Shown: in pieces, positions 34,201-41,940 of the stretch
How positions within the stretch are numbered: the first letter of the stretch is position 1
How the letters are laid out: each line of letters begins with the position of its first letter
From: Acidobacteriota bacterium
GTDB taxonomy: Bacteria > Acidobacteriota > Terriglobia > Acidiferrales > UBA7541
Direction: 5' to 3'
DNA length: 50,496 nucleotides
NCBI GenBank assembly: GCA_016201285.1
Contig: JACQDE010000010.1
Coordinates: 1 to 50,496, forward strand
Position numbers and translations under genes: made by a program
Notes under the pieces: model-generated
Databases searched by the model: none
The model's input: only the letters and a program-made list of their open reading frames with translations
What the model was told of the DNA's origin: nothing

Positions 34201-34715
34201 TTGCCCCACGACGAGCTCTGACGGTTGTTCGACTCGCCCGTCCCCAGATACAGAATCGCCGGGTCCGCCGGCGCAATCGCGATGTCCCCGCACGTGGACA
34301 CCTCCTGGTTGTCGAAGATCGGCTCCCACGTCGTCCCCGCATTGGTCGTTTTCAGCACGCCGCCCGACGCCGTGCACACGTAGATGATCCGCGGGTCCGA
34401 CTCCACCACCGCGAAGTCATCAATGCGCCCGCCCATGATCGCCGGGCCGATTTCGCGGAACTTGAGCGTATTGAGGATGGCGCCATAATCCGTCCCGGCG
34501 CTTCGGGACGGCGCTGCTTGCGCGGCGGCCGCGGGCTGCTCTTTCGCCGCTGGTTTTTTCTTCTGCGCCTGCGCCGCCAGATTACCCGCCGCAACGCAAA
34601 GGCTCAGCGCAAGCAAGGGAAGAATCCACAAACGAAATGTAGCGCCGCCCGGAACCTGTCCCGATGGAATCGGGAGGGCGGCATTCTTCACGGCTCTGGA
34701 AAGGATGTGCTTCAT
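31227..34715 (-). CDS. large secreted VPS10/BNR-repeat (sortilin-like) protein
   Basis: 1162 residues from the ATG at 34715. Signal peptide (WILPLLALSLCVAAGNLAAQ), an Ala/Pro/Lys-rich spacer, then a ten-bladed-type propeller made of Asp-box/BNR motifs: TTNAGTTWEPI, SLDAGKTWTNVG, TTDGGKTWQL, TTDGGATWKKL, SEDKGETWTKM, SEDGGKTFVQ, TKDGGTTWKNV, TTDFGETWTSI, SFDRGVSWTRI. A C-terminal beta-rich and helical region of about 250 residues ends in a Gly/Arg-rich tail. This family ('glycosyl hydrolase BNR' in many annotations) is abundant in Acidobacteriota; catalytic residues of sialidases are not evident. Likely exported, perhaps binding or degrading extracellular substrates. Confidence 0.85.
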   Translation of the reverse strand: MKHILSRAVKNAALPIPSGQVPGGATFRLWILPLLALSLCVAAGNLAAQAQKKKPAAKEQPAAAAQAAPSRSAGTDYGAILNTLKFREIGPAIMGGRIDDFAVVESDPRIIYVCTASGGVLKTTNAGTTWEPIFDNQEVSTCGDIAIAPADPAILYLGTGESNNRQSSSWGNGVYKSLDAGKTWTNVGLKETHHIGRVVVHPANPNVAYVAAAGRLWGPSKDRGVYKTTDGGKTWQLALFVNEDTGVNDIAMDPQSPDTLYAAAYQRRRTVFGFNGSGPHSAIYKTTDGGATWKKLTKGLAYENGGETGRIGIDIYRKNTNIVYALIEHGKGGIYRSEDKGETWTKMSDTNPRPMYYSQPRIDPNNDLRIWLMGAPLYFSEDGGKTFVQTRGGRIHGDYHAFWIDPANSEHMLAGTDGGIHQTYDGGKSWDFVNTIPLGQFYEIGVDMQKPYRVCGGLQDNGSWCAPSSTLYTRGVSNDEWVNVAGGDGYYAQIDPTDANIVYAESQDGNINRRNLATSESVSIRPREKEGEERYRFQWNSPIVISRHNAKTVYYGGNFVFKSADRGDTWTKASPDLTNNEDRNKKEIMGKAPDKDTMSRHDGVQQWPCITTISESSWNASVLWAGTDDGNLQVTKDGGTTWKNVAEKVPGLPKGTYVSRVVASSHAEGTAYATFDGHRNNDFGIYVYMTTDFGETWTSIAGNLPNNSGTVHVIREHHKNPELLFAGTEYGAYASFDRGVSWTRIKMNLPTVPVDDIVVHPRDNDLIFGTHGRSIWILDDITPLEQLNDKVAAEDFHLFDVRPATSWRQWGHKASTGAKYFVAPNAPNAAIIQYYLKNEIKDEPPAAGAQAQPAQPTGPGGQQMPPEIAAQFGITVGPQQRTTQKVKITILDGEGNTVRELNGTGQPGINRVTWDLRYRSPIPPAPPGTSGPGGGFGGGGFGGLAGVGSRVDPGTYTIKMKVGDLPEQTRKIVVEEDLRISITAEDRAKRRKAINDLAPLVTQGVMAQRDIQQLRQNLTSTLESWKRPGGTRVPENVQKAADELLKKIDDVYPFFGTLPSETPSLGNAGPPTVERPTPVTQRLTQLAGAIESMTQAPSARQLEDIGVYGAIVREKAGIVMKLVSEDLASLNKLMRDASLPYINVPTGGGGGGGRRSPEGENN

Positions 34716-34859
34716 GTTCGACCTCGCTGAATTAGGATTGCGGACTGCTGACTCCGTGTCCCGCCGGCGGGCCGGGATGCTAGCCCCGCCCCGTGCAAAA
34801 TGCAACGGTGCGCGCGGCCGCCCGGTCGTGGTACATTCCCGCTGAAATCCACCCTCCTC

Positions 34860-34947
34860 TGTCATCCTGCTTGCCCCGCTTGTCCCGAGCGAAGCGAGGG
34901 AAGCGAGGGAAGCGAATGCGAGGAGAGCGAAGCGAAGGATCTCGCTT
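34860..34947 (+). repeat. dispersed element, expanded copy
   Basis: Same interior as the copy at 26325 (CTTGCCCCGCTTGTCCCGAG) with GCGAGGGAA repeated; right flank GGATCTCGCTT is slightly altered. Confidence 0.7.
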
Positions 34948-35148
34948 CCCTCAAGATGATAGAAGGTACGGAGACGCTTTATGACCCACCGACCGTTCGG
35001 CACGCCCCCGCGAGCGTTACTAGTGACGGCCCTCGCTCTCGTTTGGTTTCATCCGCCTTTGCTTTCCCTCGCCGCGCCCTCCCGTAGCGCCGGCACCCGT
35101 GGTGAGCGCAGCCGAACAATCTTGCCGATTCCTTCTGCTTTTCCGCTT

Positions 35149-35172
35149 GTAGGGGCGAGCGGCAGCTCGCCC
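35149..35172. repeat. GTAG-tagged hairpin identical to 8447-8470
   Basis: GTAG then GGGCGAGC-GGCA-GCTCGCCC. Exact copy 26.7 kb away from the first one. Confidence 0.8.
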
Positions 35173-35222
35173 GTTTTTGCCGGACAGGCCTTCAGCCTGT
35201 CCGGCACCCAAATCAACAGCCT

Positions 35223-35254
35223 TGTCATCCTGAGCGAAGCGAAGGATCTCTCTT
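35223..35254 (+). repeat. dispersed element TGTCATCCTGAG...GGATCTCTCTT, minimal copy
   Basis: 32 bp, middle CGAAGCGAA. Best representative of the short form. Confidence 0.8.
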
Positions 35255-35493
35255 CCTCTTTCCAGGCCTCCGCCGTCGCCTTTCGTACCGCCGGCGCTCG
35301 CCCTGAGCGGAGCCGAAGGGTCCCGCCGGCCCCCGCTGTAAGGGCGCTGCTTGCTTGTCCTGCTTGCCCTGAGAAATATCGAAGGGCGCGAAGCCGAAGG
35401 GCTGCGCCTGCCGCGCCGCAGCGCTCGCACTCTGATACTCTGCCACTCTTTCACTCTGCCACTCTTCCTCAGGCCCCCGCTCAGACCGGCGCC

Positions 35494-35862
35494 ATGACCG
35501 AAATCCGCGCCCTCTTCGCCGAATTCCTCAAGCTCCACGCCGCCAAGAAAATGGACGAGTGGCAGGAAAAAATGTTTCTCCCCGAAGCGGTCTGCGTGCG
35601 CACCACGGGCGACGGCAAGGTCGCCGTCTTTCCTGTTGCCGACCTCGCCCGCTCCATCGCCGAGGAAGCGAAAACCCTCGACGAGCAGCACGAAATCTTC
35701 GAAGACGTGCGCATCGAGGTCTACGGCAACGCCGCGCACTACGCCACCACCTGGACCCTCTTTCACAACGGCAAAGTCGCCCGCAAGGGCCGCGCCTTCT
35801 TCTCCCTCGTCAAAAAAGAAGGCGCCTGGAAAATCGCCTCGCTCGTCTGGTATCGCGAATGA
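35494..35862 (+). CDS. SnoaL/NTF2-like protein
   Basis: 122 residues: MTEIRALFAEFLKLHAAKKMDEWQEKMF, DEQHEIFEDVRIEVYGNAAHYATTW, ARKGRAFFSLVKKEGAWKIASLVWYRE. The helix-then-curved-sheet layout and the final W-K-I-x-S-L-x-W strand are typical of the NTF2 cone fold. Members act as small isomerases, hydrolases or simple ligand binders; no catalytic pair can be assigned. The upstream open frame is repeat sequence, so this ATG is the likely start. Confidence 0.75.
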   Translation: MTEIRALFAEFLKLHAAKKMDEWQEKMFLPEAVCVRTTGDGKVAVFPVADLARSIAEEAKTLDEQHEIFEDVRIEVYGNAAHYATTWTLFHNGKVARKGRAFFSLVKKEGAWKIASLVWYRE

Positions 35863-35866
35863 TTCC

Positions 35867-35903
35867 GTAGCACAGGCTCCCGACACCTCGGGATAGCCTG
35901 TGC
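35867..35903. repeat. GTAG-tagged nested hairpin after the NTF2-like gene
   Basis: GTAG, CACAGGCT...AGCCTGTG as outer stem, with TCCCGA...TCGGGA as an inner stem. Four bases after the gene stop, so it could end transcription. Confidence 0.6.
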
Positions 35904-36143
35904 GCTTCTCCGGCGCTTGTAGGACAGGCTTCCACTCCCGCTGGTGAATCTTTTCAATCACCAATCGCCCAATCACTCATCTTTTCCGCTGGTGCCTTAC
36001 CAGCGAATGGCTCAATCTCCTTCCACTCTGCTCCTCTGTCACTCTGCCACTCTTGCACTCTGCCGCTTTCCCACTCTTCAACCCTTTAACTTTTTACCTT
36101 TCCCTTTCTGGCTTACACTGGCCACTGTTCGCGGTCTCCGCCC

Positions 36144-36536
36144 ATGACTCGCAAACAATTCGACCAGCTCGTCGCCGACGCTCTCGCTTCTCTCCCGCCG
36201 AAATATCGTTCTCTGCTCGACAACGTCGCCGTCCTCGTCGAGGATCTTCCCGCCGCCCAGGGCCCGCCCGAAGACGTCGCCGATGATGAAGACCTGCTCA
36301 TGGGCGAATTCATCGGCGTGCCGCGCACCAGCCGCGCTCTTTGGGATATGCCTCCCGAGCCCGCCCGCGTCCTCCTCTACCAGAAAAATATCGAAGCCTT
36401 CGCCGCCGACGCCGCCGCGGACGACTCCCACGGCCCCAGCCTCGACGAAATCATCCGCGAAGAAGTTCGCCTCACCGTTCTCCACGAACTCGGCCACTTC
36501 TTCGGCATGGAGGAAGATCAACTCGAGGACGTGTAG
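36144..36536 (+). CDS. zincin-like metallopeptidase family protein (MPN/DUF1025 type)
   Basis: 130 residues. The C-terminal HELGHFFGMEEDQL (His114, Glu115, His118) is the HExxHxxGxxE zinc motif of short bacterial proteases of this family; LLMGEFIGVPRTS and RVLLYQKNIEAF are conserved blocks ahead of it. Cytoplasmic, no signal peptide. Substrate unknown. Length is normal for the family. Confidence 0.88.
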   Translation: MTRKQFDQLVADALASLPPKYRSLLDNVAVLVEDLPAAQGPPEDVADDEDLLMGEFIGVPRTSRALWDMPPEPARVLLYQKNIEAFAADAAADDSHGPSLDEIIREEVRLTVLHELGHFFGMEEDQLEDV

Positions 36537-36686
36537 CACCCCTGTAGCGCCGGGCTTCCGCGCGTTCTGCGTCCCGGCGCCTCGCGTCGGGACGGACCTG
36601 CGGGCCGCGACACAGCGCGGTTGGTGGGGGATCTTTGTGATGTAGACTCTCTCAATACGAGGCTGAACATCTAAAAGGTTTAGGAA

Positions 36687-38195
36687 ATGTTTGAACAGGC
36701 TTTCAAAAACATTGACGACGTCCTCTGGAAAGAGGCTGGTTGCACCACGGAGCTTGACTACACGGAGCAAACCTCGTGGCTCCTCTTCCTGAAATACCTC
36801 GACGGGCTGGAGCAGGACCGCGCCGACGAAGCCGCGCTGGACGGAAAGAAGTACACCTACATCCTCGACAAACCCTACCGCTTGGAAAGCTGGGCTGCGC
36901 CCAAAGGCAAAGACGGCAAGCTCGACCACAACGCCGCGATGACCGGCGACGACCTCCGCGACTTCGTCAATCAGAAGCTCTTCCCCTACCTGCACAAGTT
37001 CAAGGAAAAGGCCAGCGGCTCGAACACCATCGAATACAAGATCGGGGAAATCTTCGGCGAGATTAAGAACAAGATCTCCGGCGGCTACAACCTGCGCGAT
37101 ATCATCGACCACATCGACGAGCTGCGCTTCCGCTCCCAGACCGAGAAGCACGAGCTCTCGCACCTCTACGAAGCCAAGATCAAGAACATGGGCAACGCCG
37201 GGCGCAACGGCGGCGAGTATTACACCCCTCGCCCGCTCATTCGCGCCATCGTGCAGGTCGTGCAGCCCCGCATCGGCGAGCGCATCTACGACGGCGCGGT
37301 CGGCTCGGCAGGCTTCCTCTGCGAATCGTTCGATTACCTGAAATCCGGGAACGCCAATCTCCAGATTGGCGGCCGGCGGAACGCCATTCAGGAGAATGGC
37401 GTTCCCAGGCTCACCACCAAGGACCTCACCACGCTCCAAACCCGCACCTTCTACGGCAAGGAAAAGAAGTCCCTCGCCTATGTCATCGCCATCATGAACA
37501 TGATCCTGCACGGCATCGACGCGCCCAACATCATCCACACCAACACACTTACGGAAAACCTCGCCGACATTCAGGAAAAAGATCGCTACGACGTAGTGAT
37601 GGCCAATCCGCCCTTCGGTGGCAAGGAGCGCAAGGAAGTGCAGCAGAACTTCCCCATCCGCACCGGCGAAACCGCCTTCCTGTTCCTCCAGCACTTCATC
37701 AAAATCCTCAAGGCCGGAGGGCGCGGCGGCGTGGTTATCAAGAACACTTTCCTCTCCAACACCGACAACGCCTCCGTGAGTCTGCGCAAGCTTCTGCTGG
37801 AAAGCTGCAACCTGCACACCGTGCTCGACTGCCCCGGCGGCACGTTCCAGGGTGCGGGCGTCAAGACAGTGGTGCTCTTCTTCGAGAAAGGCGCGCCCAC
37901 GCGCAAAGTCTGGTTCTACCAGCTCGACCCCGGCCGCAACCTCGGCAAGACCAACCCGCTCAACGACGATGACCTTGCCGAGTTCGTGAAGCTTCAAAAA
38001 ACCTTCGCCAACTCGCCCAAGAGCTGGAGCGTGGACGTCAAGAGCATCGACAAGAAAACCTTCGACCTTTCCGTGAAGAATCCCAACGGCGGCGAGGAAG
38101 TCAAGCACCGCACCCCGCAGAAAATCATGGACGAAATCGCCGCACTCGACGCAAAGAGCGCAGAGTTGATGCAAACCATCAGGGAGCTGCTATGA
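36687..38195 (+). CDS. hsdM: type I restriction-modification DNA methyltransferase, with in-frame REP insertion
   Basis: 502 residues. N-terminal helical HsdM domain (FEQAFKNIDDVLWKEAGCTT), then the N6-adenine methyltransferase core: YDGAVGSAGFLCESFDYL (SAM-binding motif I) and NPPFGG (307-312, motif IV), followed by the typical FPIRTGETAFLFLQHFIKIL and GGTFQGAGVKTVVLFF. Codons 221-240 (GNANLQIGGRRNAIQENGVP) are a 60-bp double-hairpin repeat inserted between YLKS and LTTKDL; the frame is kept. The site follows motif I on a loop, so activity may survive. The stop overlaps the hsdS ATG by 4 bases. Confidence 0.95.
   Translation: MFEQAFKNIDDVLWKEAGCTTELDYTEQTSWLLFLKYLDGLEQDRADEAALDGKKYTYILDKPYRLESWAAPKGKDGKLDHNAAMTGDDLRDFVNQKLFPYLHKFKEKASGSNTIEYKIGEIFGEIKNKISGGYNLRDIIDHIDELRFRSQTEKHELSHLYEAKIKNMGNAGRNGGEYYTPRPLIRAIVQVVQPRIGERIYDGAVGSAGFLCESFDYLKSGNANLQIGGRRNAIQENGVPRLTTKDLTTLQTRTFYGKEKKSLAYVIAIMNMILHGIDAPNIIHTNTLTENLADIQEKDRYDVVMANPPFGGKERKEVQQNFPIRTGETAFLFLQHFIKILKAGGRGGVVIKNTFLSNTDNASVSLRKLLLESCNLHTVLDCPGGTFQGAGVKTVVLFFEKGAPTRKVWFYQLDPGRNLGKTNPLNDDDLAEFVKLQKTFANSPKSWSVDVKSIDKKTFDLSVKNPNGGEEVKHRTPQKIMDEIAALDAKSAELMQTIRELL
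37347..37406. repeat. 60-bp REP double hairpin (REPIN-like) inside hsdM
   Basis: GGGAACGCCA at one end and TGGCGTTCCC at the other are perfect complements. Inner hairpins CGCCAATC-TCCA-GATTGGCG and CGCCATTC-AGGA-GAATGGCG. Length is exactly 20 codons. Confidence 0.92.
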
Positions 38196-38785
38196 AAAAC
38201 CAAGGATGGCAGACAAAATCGTTTGCGGAGGTCCTACAAAAGACTGAGACGGTCAATCCGCTTCAGTCTCCGGAACGCGAATTTGACTACATCGACGTAT
38301 CGAGCGTATCGAACGAGACCTTTGAAATTAGAGAAACACAGAGATTGAAAGGAAAAGACGCGCCAAGTCGAGCACGGCGACTGGTTAGGCAAAATGACGT
38401 CTTGTTTGCCACAGTTCGTCCGACCTTGCGACGCATCGCGGTGGTTCCTGCTGAACTTGATCAACAGGTGTGCAGTACTGGGTTTTTTGTTCTTCGGCCT
38501 AAGCCAACCCTTAATTATAAATACCTTTTCTACTGGCTTTTCACTGACGGATTCAGTGGAACTATGGAGGCACTTCAGAAGGGTGCTAGTTATCCCGCGG
38601 TTAACGATGGCGAGGTAAAGGCCCAGCTTATTTCATTCCCGCCGCCCGCAGAACAGACGCGAATTGTGCGGACCCTCGAGGAAGCATTCGATGGCATTGC
38701 CAAAGCCAACGCCGAAAAAAAGATCGCCGCGCTGGAAGAGTTGAAAAAATCCCTGTTGCACCAGGCATTCAGTGGACAACTCTAA
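38192..38785 (+). CDS. hsdS: type I restriction specificity subunit, half-size (single TRD)
   Basis: 197 residues, about half of a normal HsdS (around 400). It has one target-recognition domain (WQTKSFAEVLQKTE, FDYIDVSSVSN, LVRQNDVLFATVRPTLR, STGFFVLRP, LQKGASYPAVNDGEVKAQLI) and one conserved helical spacer (PPPAEQTRIVRTLEEAFDGI...EELKKSLLHQAFSGQL). No frameshifted second half is visible downstream, where the RAYT begins. Half-size subunits can pair to recognise a symmetric bipartite site. Coupled to hsdM by an ATGA overlap. Confidence 0.9.
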   Translation: MKNQGWQTKSFAEVLQKTETVNPLQSPEREFDYIDVSSVSNETFEIRETQRLKGKDAPSRARRLVRQNDVLFATVRPTLRRIAVVPAELDQQVCSTGFFVLRPKPTLNYKYLFYWLFTDGFSGTMEALQKGASYPAVNDGEVKAQLISFPPPAEQTRIVRTLEEAFDGIAKANAEKKIAALEELKKSLLHQAFSGQL

Positions 38786-39512
38786 GAACAATCCCGGGAA
38801 GGTCGTCGGGAACGCCAATCTCCCGATTGGCGGCCAACCCAACGCCATTCAGGAGAATGGCGCTCCCGGGTGGCACAGCCGTGGATATCTGCCGCACTTT
38901 GAAAGTTCCGAGGTGACGCAGCATGTGACCTTTCATCTGGCGGACAGCCTTCCGCAAACGGTACTGCTGCGATTAGAAGCCGAGTTGAAAACTCTCCCCG
39001 CCGAGAAGCGGGATGTCGAACGCCGCAAGCGGGTGGACGCGTGGATCGACGCGGGTCACGGCTCATGCGTTCTGCGCAAGCCAGGCATCGCCGACATGGT
39101 GCAGGGATCGTTGCTGGCTTTTGATTCAGAGCGTTACCGGCTGCTGGCTTGGGTCGTAATGCCGAATCACGTGCATGTCCTTTTCCAACCAATCAATGGA
39201 TGGACCGTCGCGAAGATCGTGGCTTCGTGGAAGAAGTTCACCGCCCGCAAGATTTGCGATGACCGGCGGGATAGCGGCGAGGCGCCTTGCGCTCCTGTCT
39301 GGCACCGGGAGTATTGGGACCGGTATATCCGTGACCAGAGACACCTCGAGCAAGCGGTTGAGTATATCCACTTGAATCCGGTGAAGGCGGGCTTCGCTGC
39401 CACGCCCGAGAGTTGGCGTTGGAGTAGTGCGTATTTCGGGAACGCCAATCTCCCGATTGGCGGGTGGCAAAACGCCATTCAGGAGAATGGCGCTCCCGGC
39501 AGGAAACCATGA
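38772..39512 (+). CDS. REP-associated tyrosine transposase (RAYT, TnpA-REP type)
   Basis: 246 residues if read from GTG 38772, which overlaps the hsdS stop by 14 bases; I see no ATG, GTG or TTG start in frame between the repeat and the conserved WHSRGYLPHFES, so the REP peptide seems to be translated. Y1 transposase hallmarks: the HUH motif in MPNHVHVLF (from residue 130) and the nucleophile Tyr198 in EYIHLNPVKAG. These enzymes nick and move REP hairpins. The last 24 codons also include a REP copy, and the stop forms an ATGA overlap with hsdR, so the RAYT is now wired into the restriction operon. Confidence 0.9.
   Translation: MDNSKNNPGKVVGNANLPIGGQPNAIQENGAPGWHSRGYLPHFESSEVTQHVTFHLADSLPQTVLLRLEAELKTLPAEKRDVERRKRVDAWIDAGHGSCVLRKPGIADMVQGSLLAFDSERYRLLAWVVMPNHVHVLFQPINGWTVAKIVASWKKFTARKICDDRRDSGEAPCAPVWHREYWDRYIRDQRHLEQAVEYIHLNPVKAGFAATPESWRWSSAYFGNANLPIGGWQNAIQENGAPGRKP
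38808..38867. repeat. REP double hairpin, left flank of the RAYT
   Basis: 60 bp; hairpins CGCCAATC-TCCC-GATTGGCG and CGCCATTC-AGGA-GAATGGCG. Translated as GNANLPIGGQPNAIQENGAP, same frame as in hsdM. Confidence 0.92.
39438..39497. repeat. REP double hairpin, right flank of the RAYT
   Basis: 60 bp in direct orientation to the left copy, differing mainly in the spacer between hairpins. Translated as GNANLPIGGWQNAIQENGAP at the RAYT C terminus. Confidence 0.92.
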
Positions 39513-41824
39513 ACGAAGCCGAAACCAGAGCCGAGCACATTGATCCCGCCTTGCAAGCGGCGGGCTGGGGCGTCGTCGAGGGCAGCCGCATCCGGCGCAA
39601 GTATCCGATTGCGCCCGGCCGCATCGAAGGCCTCGGGCGGCGCGGCAAACCACTCACGGCCGATTACGTGCTGGAGTATCGCAACATCAAGCTCGCCGTA
39701 ATTGAAGCCAAGGCCTGGGATGAATCGCTCACCGAAGGCGTGGCGCAGGCCAAGAACTACGCCGAAAAGCTCGCCATCCGTTACACCTATTCCACCAACG
39801 GCCGGGAGATTTACGGCATCGACATGCAGGAGGGCAAAGAAGGCGTCGTGGAACACTATCCGGCGCCGGAAGAACTTTGGAATAAAACCTTCGCCGAAGT
39901 GAACGCATGGCGCGACCGCTTCGCCGCCATTCCGTTCGAAGACAAGGGCGGCTCGCATCCCAGCCGCTACTATCAGGACATCGCCGTCGAGCGGGTGATG
40001 CAGGCCATCGCAGACGAGCAGCCGCGCATCCTGCTCACGCTCGCCACTGGAACAGGCAAGACCTTCATTGCATTTCAGGTCGCATGGAAGCTCTTCCACA
40101 GCCGCTGGAATTTAACCCGCGAACCGTCGCGCCGCCCGCGCATCCTCTTCCTCGCGGACCGCAACATTCTTGCCGACCAGGCTTACAACGCTTTCTCCTC
40201 TTTTCCTGAAGACGCAATGGTGCGGATCGCCCCGGAGGACATCCGCAAGAAGGGCAAGGTGCCGAAGAATGGCAGTCTGTTCTTCACGATCTTCCAGACG
40301 TTTATGAGTGGCCCGCCGAAGGACGGCCAGCCGTCGCCCTATTTCGGCGAGTATTCGCCGGACTTCTTCGATTTTATCGTCATTGACGAGTGCCATCGCG
40401 GGGGCGCGAACGACGAGAGCAACTGGCGAGGCATCATGGATTATTTTGCGCCCGCCGTACAACTCGGCCTCACCGCCACGCCCAAGCGCAAAGACAACGT
40501 GGACACCTACGCCTATTTCGGCGACCCGGTCTACATCTACTCCCTCAAAGAGGGCATCAACGACGGTTTCCTCACGCCGTTCAAGGTGAAGCAGATCTCT
40601 ACGACCCTCGATGAGTATGTCTACACGCCCGACGACAAGCTCATCGAGGGCGAGATTGAGACCGGGAAACTGTATACGGAAACCGACTTCAACAAGATCA
40701 TCGAGATCAAGGAACGCGAGGCGCACCGGGTGAAGCTGTTCATGGACCAGATGGACCAGAACGAGAAGACGCTCGTCTTCTGTGCCACGCAGGATCACGC
40801 GCTGGCCGTGCGCGACCTCATCAACCAGATGAAGACCAGCAAAGACCCGAACTACTGTCAGCGGGTCACCGCCAACGACGGTGAGCTTGGCGAGCAACAC
40901 CTTCGTGCTTTCCAGGACAACGAGAAGACCATCCCCACTATTCTGACCACTTCGCAAAAGCTCGCCACTGGCGTGGACGCGCGCAATATCCGCAACATCG
41001 TGTTGATGCGCCCGATCAACACCATCATTGAGTTCAAGCAAATCATCGGTCGCGGCACGCGCCTATACGACGGGAAGGATTACTTCACAATCTACGACTT
41101 TGTGAAGGCGCATCATCACTTCAGCGATCCCGAGTGGGATGGCGAGCCCATCGAGCCTGAACCGAAGCCACTTCCCCCGGTGCCACCGCCGCCCGGCCCT
41201 CCGGTTCCGCCGGGGCCCGGACCAGGGCCGAGTCGTCAAAAGATTAAAGTGAAACTCGCTGACGGCAAGGCGCGCACCATCCAGCACATGATGTGCACGA
41301 CCTTTTGGCATCCCGACGGCACGCCCATTTCCGCGCAACAGTTCATGGAAATGCTCTTCGGCAAGCTGCCGGAGTTCTTCCAGAATGAAGCCGAACTCCG
41401 CGCCATCTGGAGCGACCCCGGCACACGCAAGAAGCTCCTGCAAGGACTCGCCGAGAAAGGTTTCGGAGCGGCGCAACTTGCAGAGATGCAGAAGATCATC
41501 GACGCGGAAAAAAGCGATCTCTTCGACGTGCTCGCCCATGTCGCCTACGCATTGCCGCCGGTCACGCGGGAGGTTCGCGCTGCGAATGCGAAGGTCCACA
41601 TCCACACCCGCTTCAACGCCAAGCAGCAGGTCTTCCTCGATTTCGTCCTTCAGCATTACATCAGCGTCGGCGTGGAAGAACTCGACCAAGAGAAATTGAC
41701 CCCACTCCTCCGCCTCAGATACCACGACTCCATCGCCGACGCCGTAGCGGACTTAGGCAGACCCGAAGTGATTGGTATGCTCTTCTCAGGGTTCCAGAAA
41801 TACCTCTACCAACCAGCGGCCTGA
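39509..41824 (+). CDS. hsdR: type I restriction endonuclease/translocase subunit
   Basis: 771 residues from the ATG that overlaps the RAYT stop, with AGGAAA upstream. N-terminal PD-(D/E)xK nuclease: ADYVLEYRNIKLAVIEAKAW. SF2 motor: ATGTGKT (179-185), ILFLADRNILADQA, FIVIDECHRGG, LGLTATPKR, TLVFCATQDHA, and IGRGTRLYDGKDYFTIYDF. The C-terminal EcoEI-type domain follows a Pro-rich hinge (PPVPPPPGPPVPPGPGPGP). It cuts unmethylated DNA after translocation, together with HsdM2S. The subunit appears complete. Confidence 0.95.
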   Translation: MNEAETRAEHIDPALQAAGWGVVEGSRIRRKYPIAPGRIEGLGRRGKPLTADYVLEYRNIKLAVIEAKAWDESLTEGVAQAKNYAEKLAIRYTYSTNGREIYGIDMQEGKEGVVEHYPAPEELWNKTFAEVNAWRDRFAAIPFEDKGGSHPSRYYQDIAVERVMQAIADEQPRILLTLATGTGKTFIAFQVAWKLFHSRWNLTREPSRRPRILFLADRNILADQAYNAFSSFPEDAMVRIAPEDIRKKGKVPKNGSLFFTIFQTFMSGPPKDGQPSPYFGEYSPDFFDFIVIDECHRGGANDESNWRGIMDYFAPAVQLGLTATPKRKDNVDTYAYFGDPVYIYSLKEGINDGFLTPFKVKQISTTLDEYVYTPDDKLIEGEIETGKLYTETDFNKIIEIKEREAHRVKLFMDQMDQNEKTLVFCATQDHALAVRDLINQMKTSKDPNYCQRVTANDGELGEQHLRAFQDNEKTIPTILTTSQKLATGVDARNIRNIVLMRPINTIIEFKQIIGRGTRLYDGKDYFTIYDFVKAHHHFSDPEWDGEPIEPEPKPLPPVPPPPGPPVPPGPGPGPSRQKIKVKLADGKARTIQHMMCTTFWHPDGTPISAQQFMEMLFGKLPEFFQNEAELRAIWSDPGTRKKLLQGLAEKGFGAAQLAEMQKIIDAEKSDLFDVLAHVAYALPPVTREVRAANAKVHIHTRFNAKQQVFLDFVLQHYISVGVEELDQEKLTPLLRLRYHDSIADAVADLGRPEVIGMLFSGFQKYLYQPAA

Positions 41825-41940
41825 GCAAAGACGAAGGGAGCGAAGCGAAGGGCCGGCTCCTTTCTCTTTCCGCCTTCTGATTTCTACCTTTCCCGCAGCA
41901 ACCCTTCGCCTTGCCCCGCCTTCCTATATAATCGGTTGCC

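Larger units (their letters stand above)
34716..35493. other. densest repeat gap of the window
   Basis: About 780 bases with no convincing gene. Holds dispersed elements at 34860-34947 and 35223-35254, the GTAG-tagged hairpin 35149-35172, a GCCGGACAGGC/GCCTGTCCGGC hairpin at about 35178-35204, and a mosaic of GAGCGAAGCCGAAGGG-type fragments at 35300-35410. Confidence 0.6.

Noticed and set aside
30939..34730. 1263-codon plus-strand frame opposite the VPS10/BNR gene
   Set aside because: Its translation is Arg/Val/His/Pro-rich without domains; the minus strand has a signal peptide and many Asp-box motifs.
34981..35493. N-terminal extension of the NTF2-like protein
   Set aside because: The upstream 170 codons are translated dispersed repeats; the NTF2 fold begins at the ATG at 35494.
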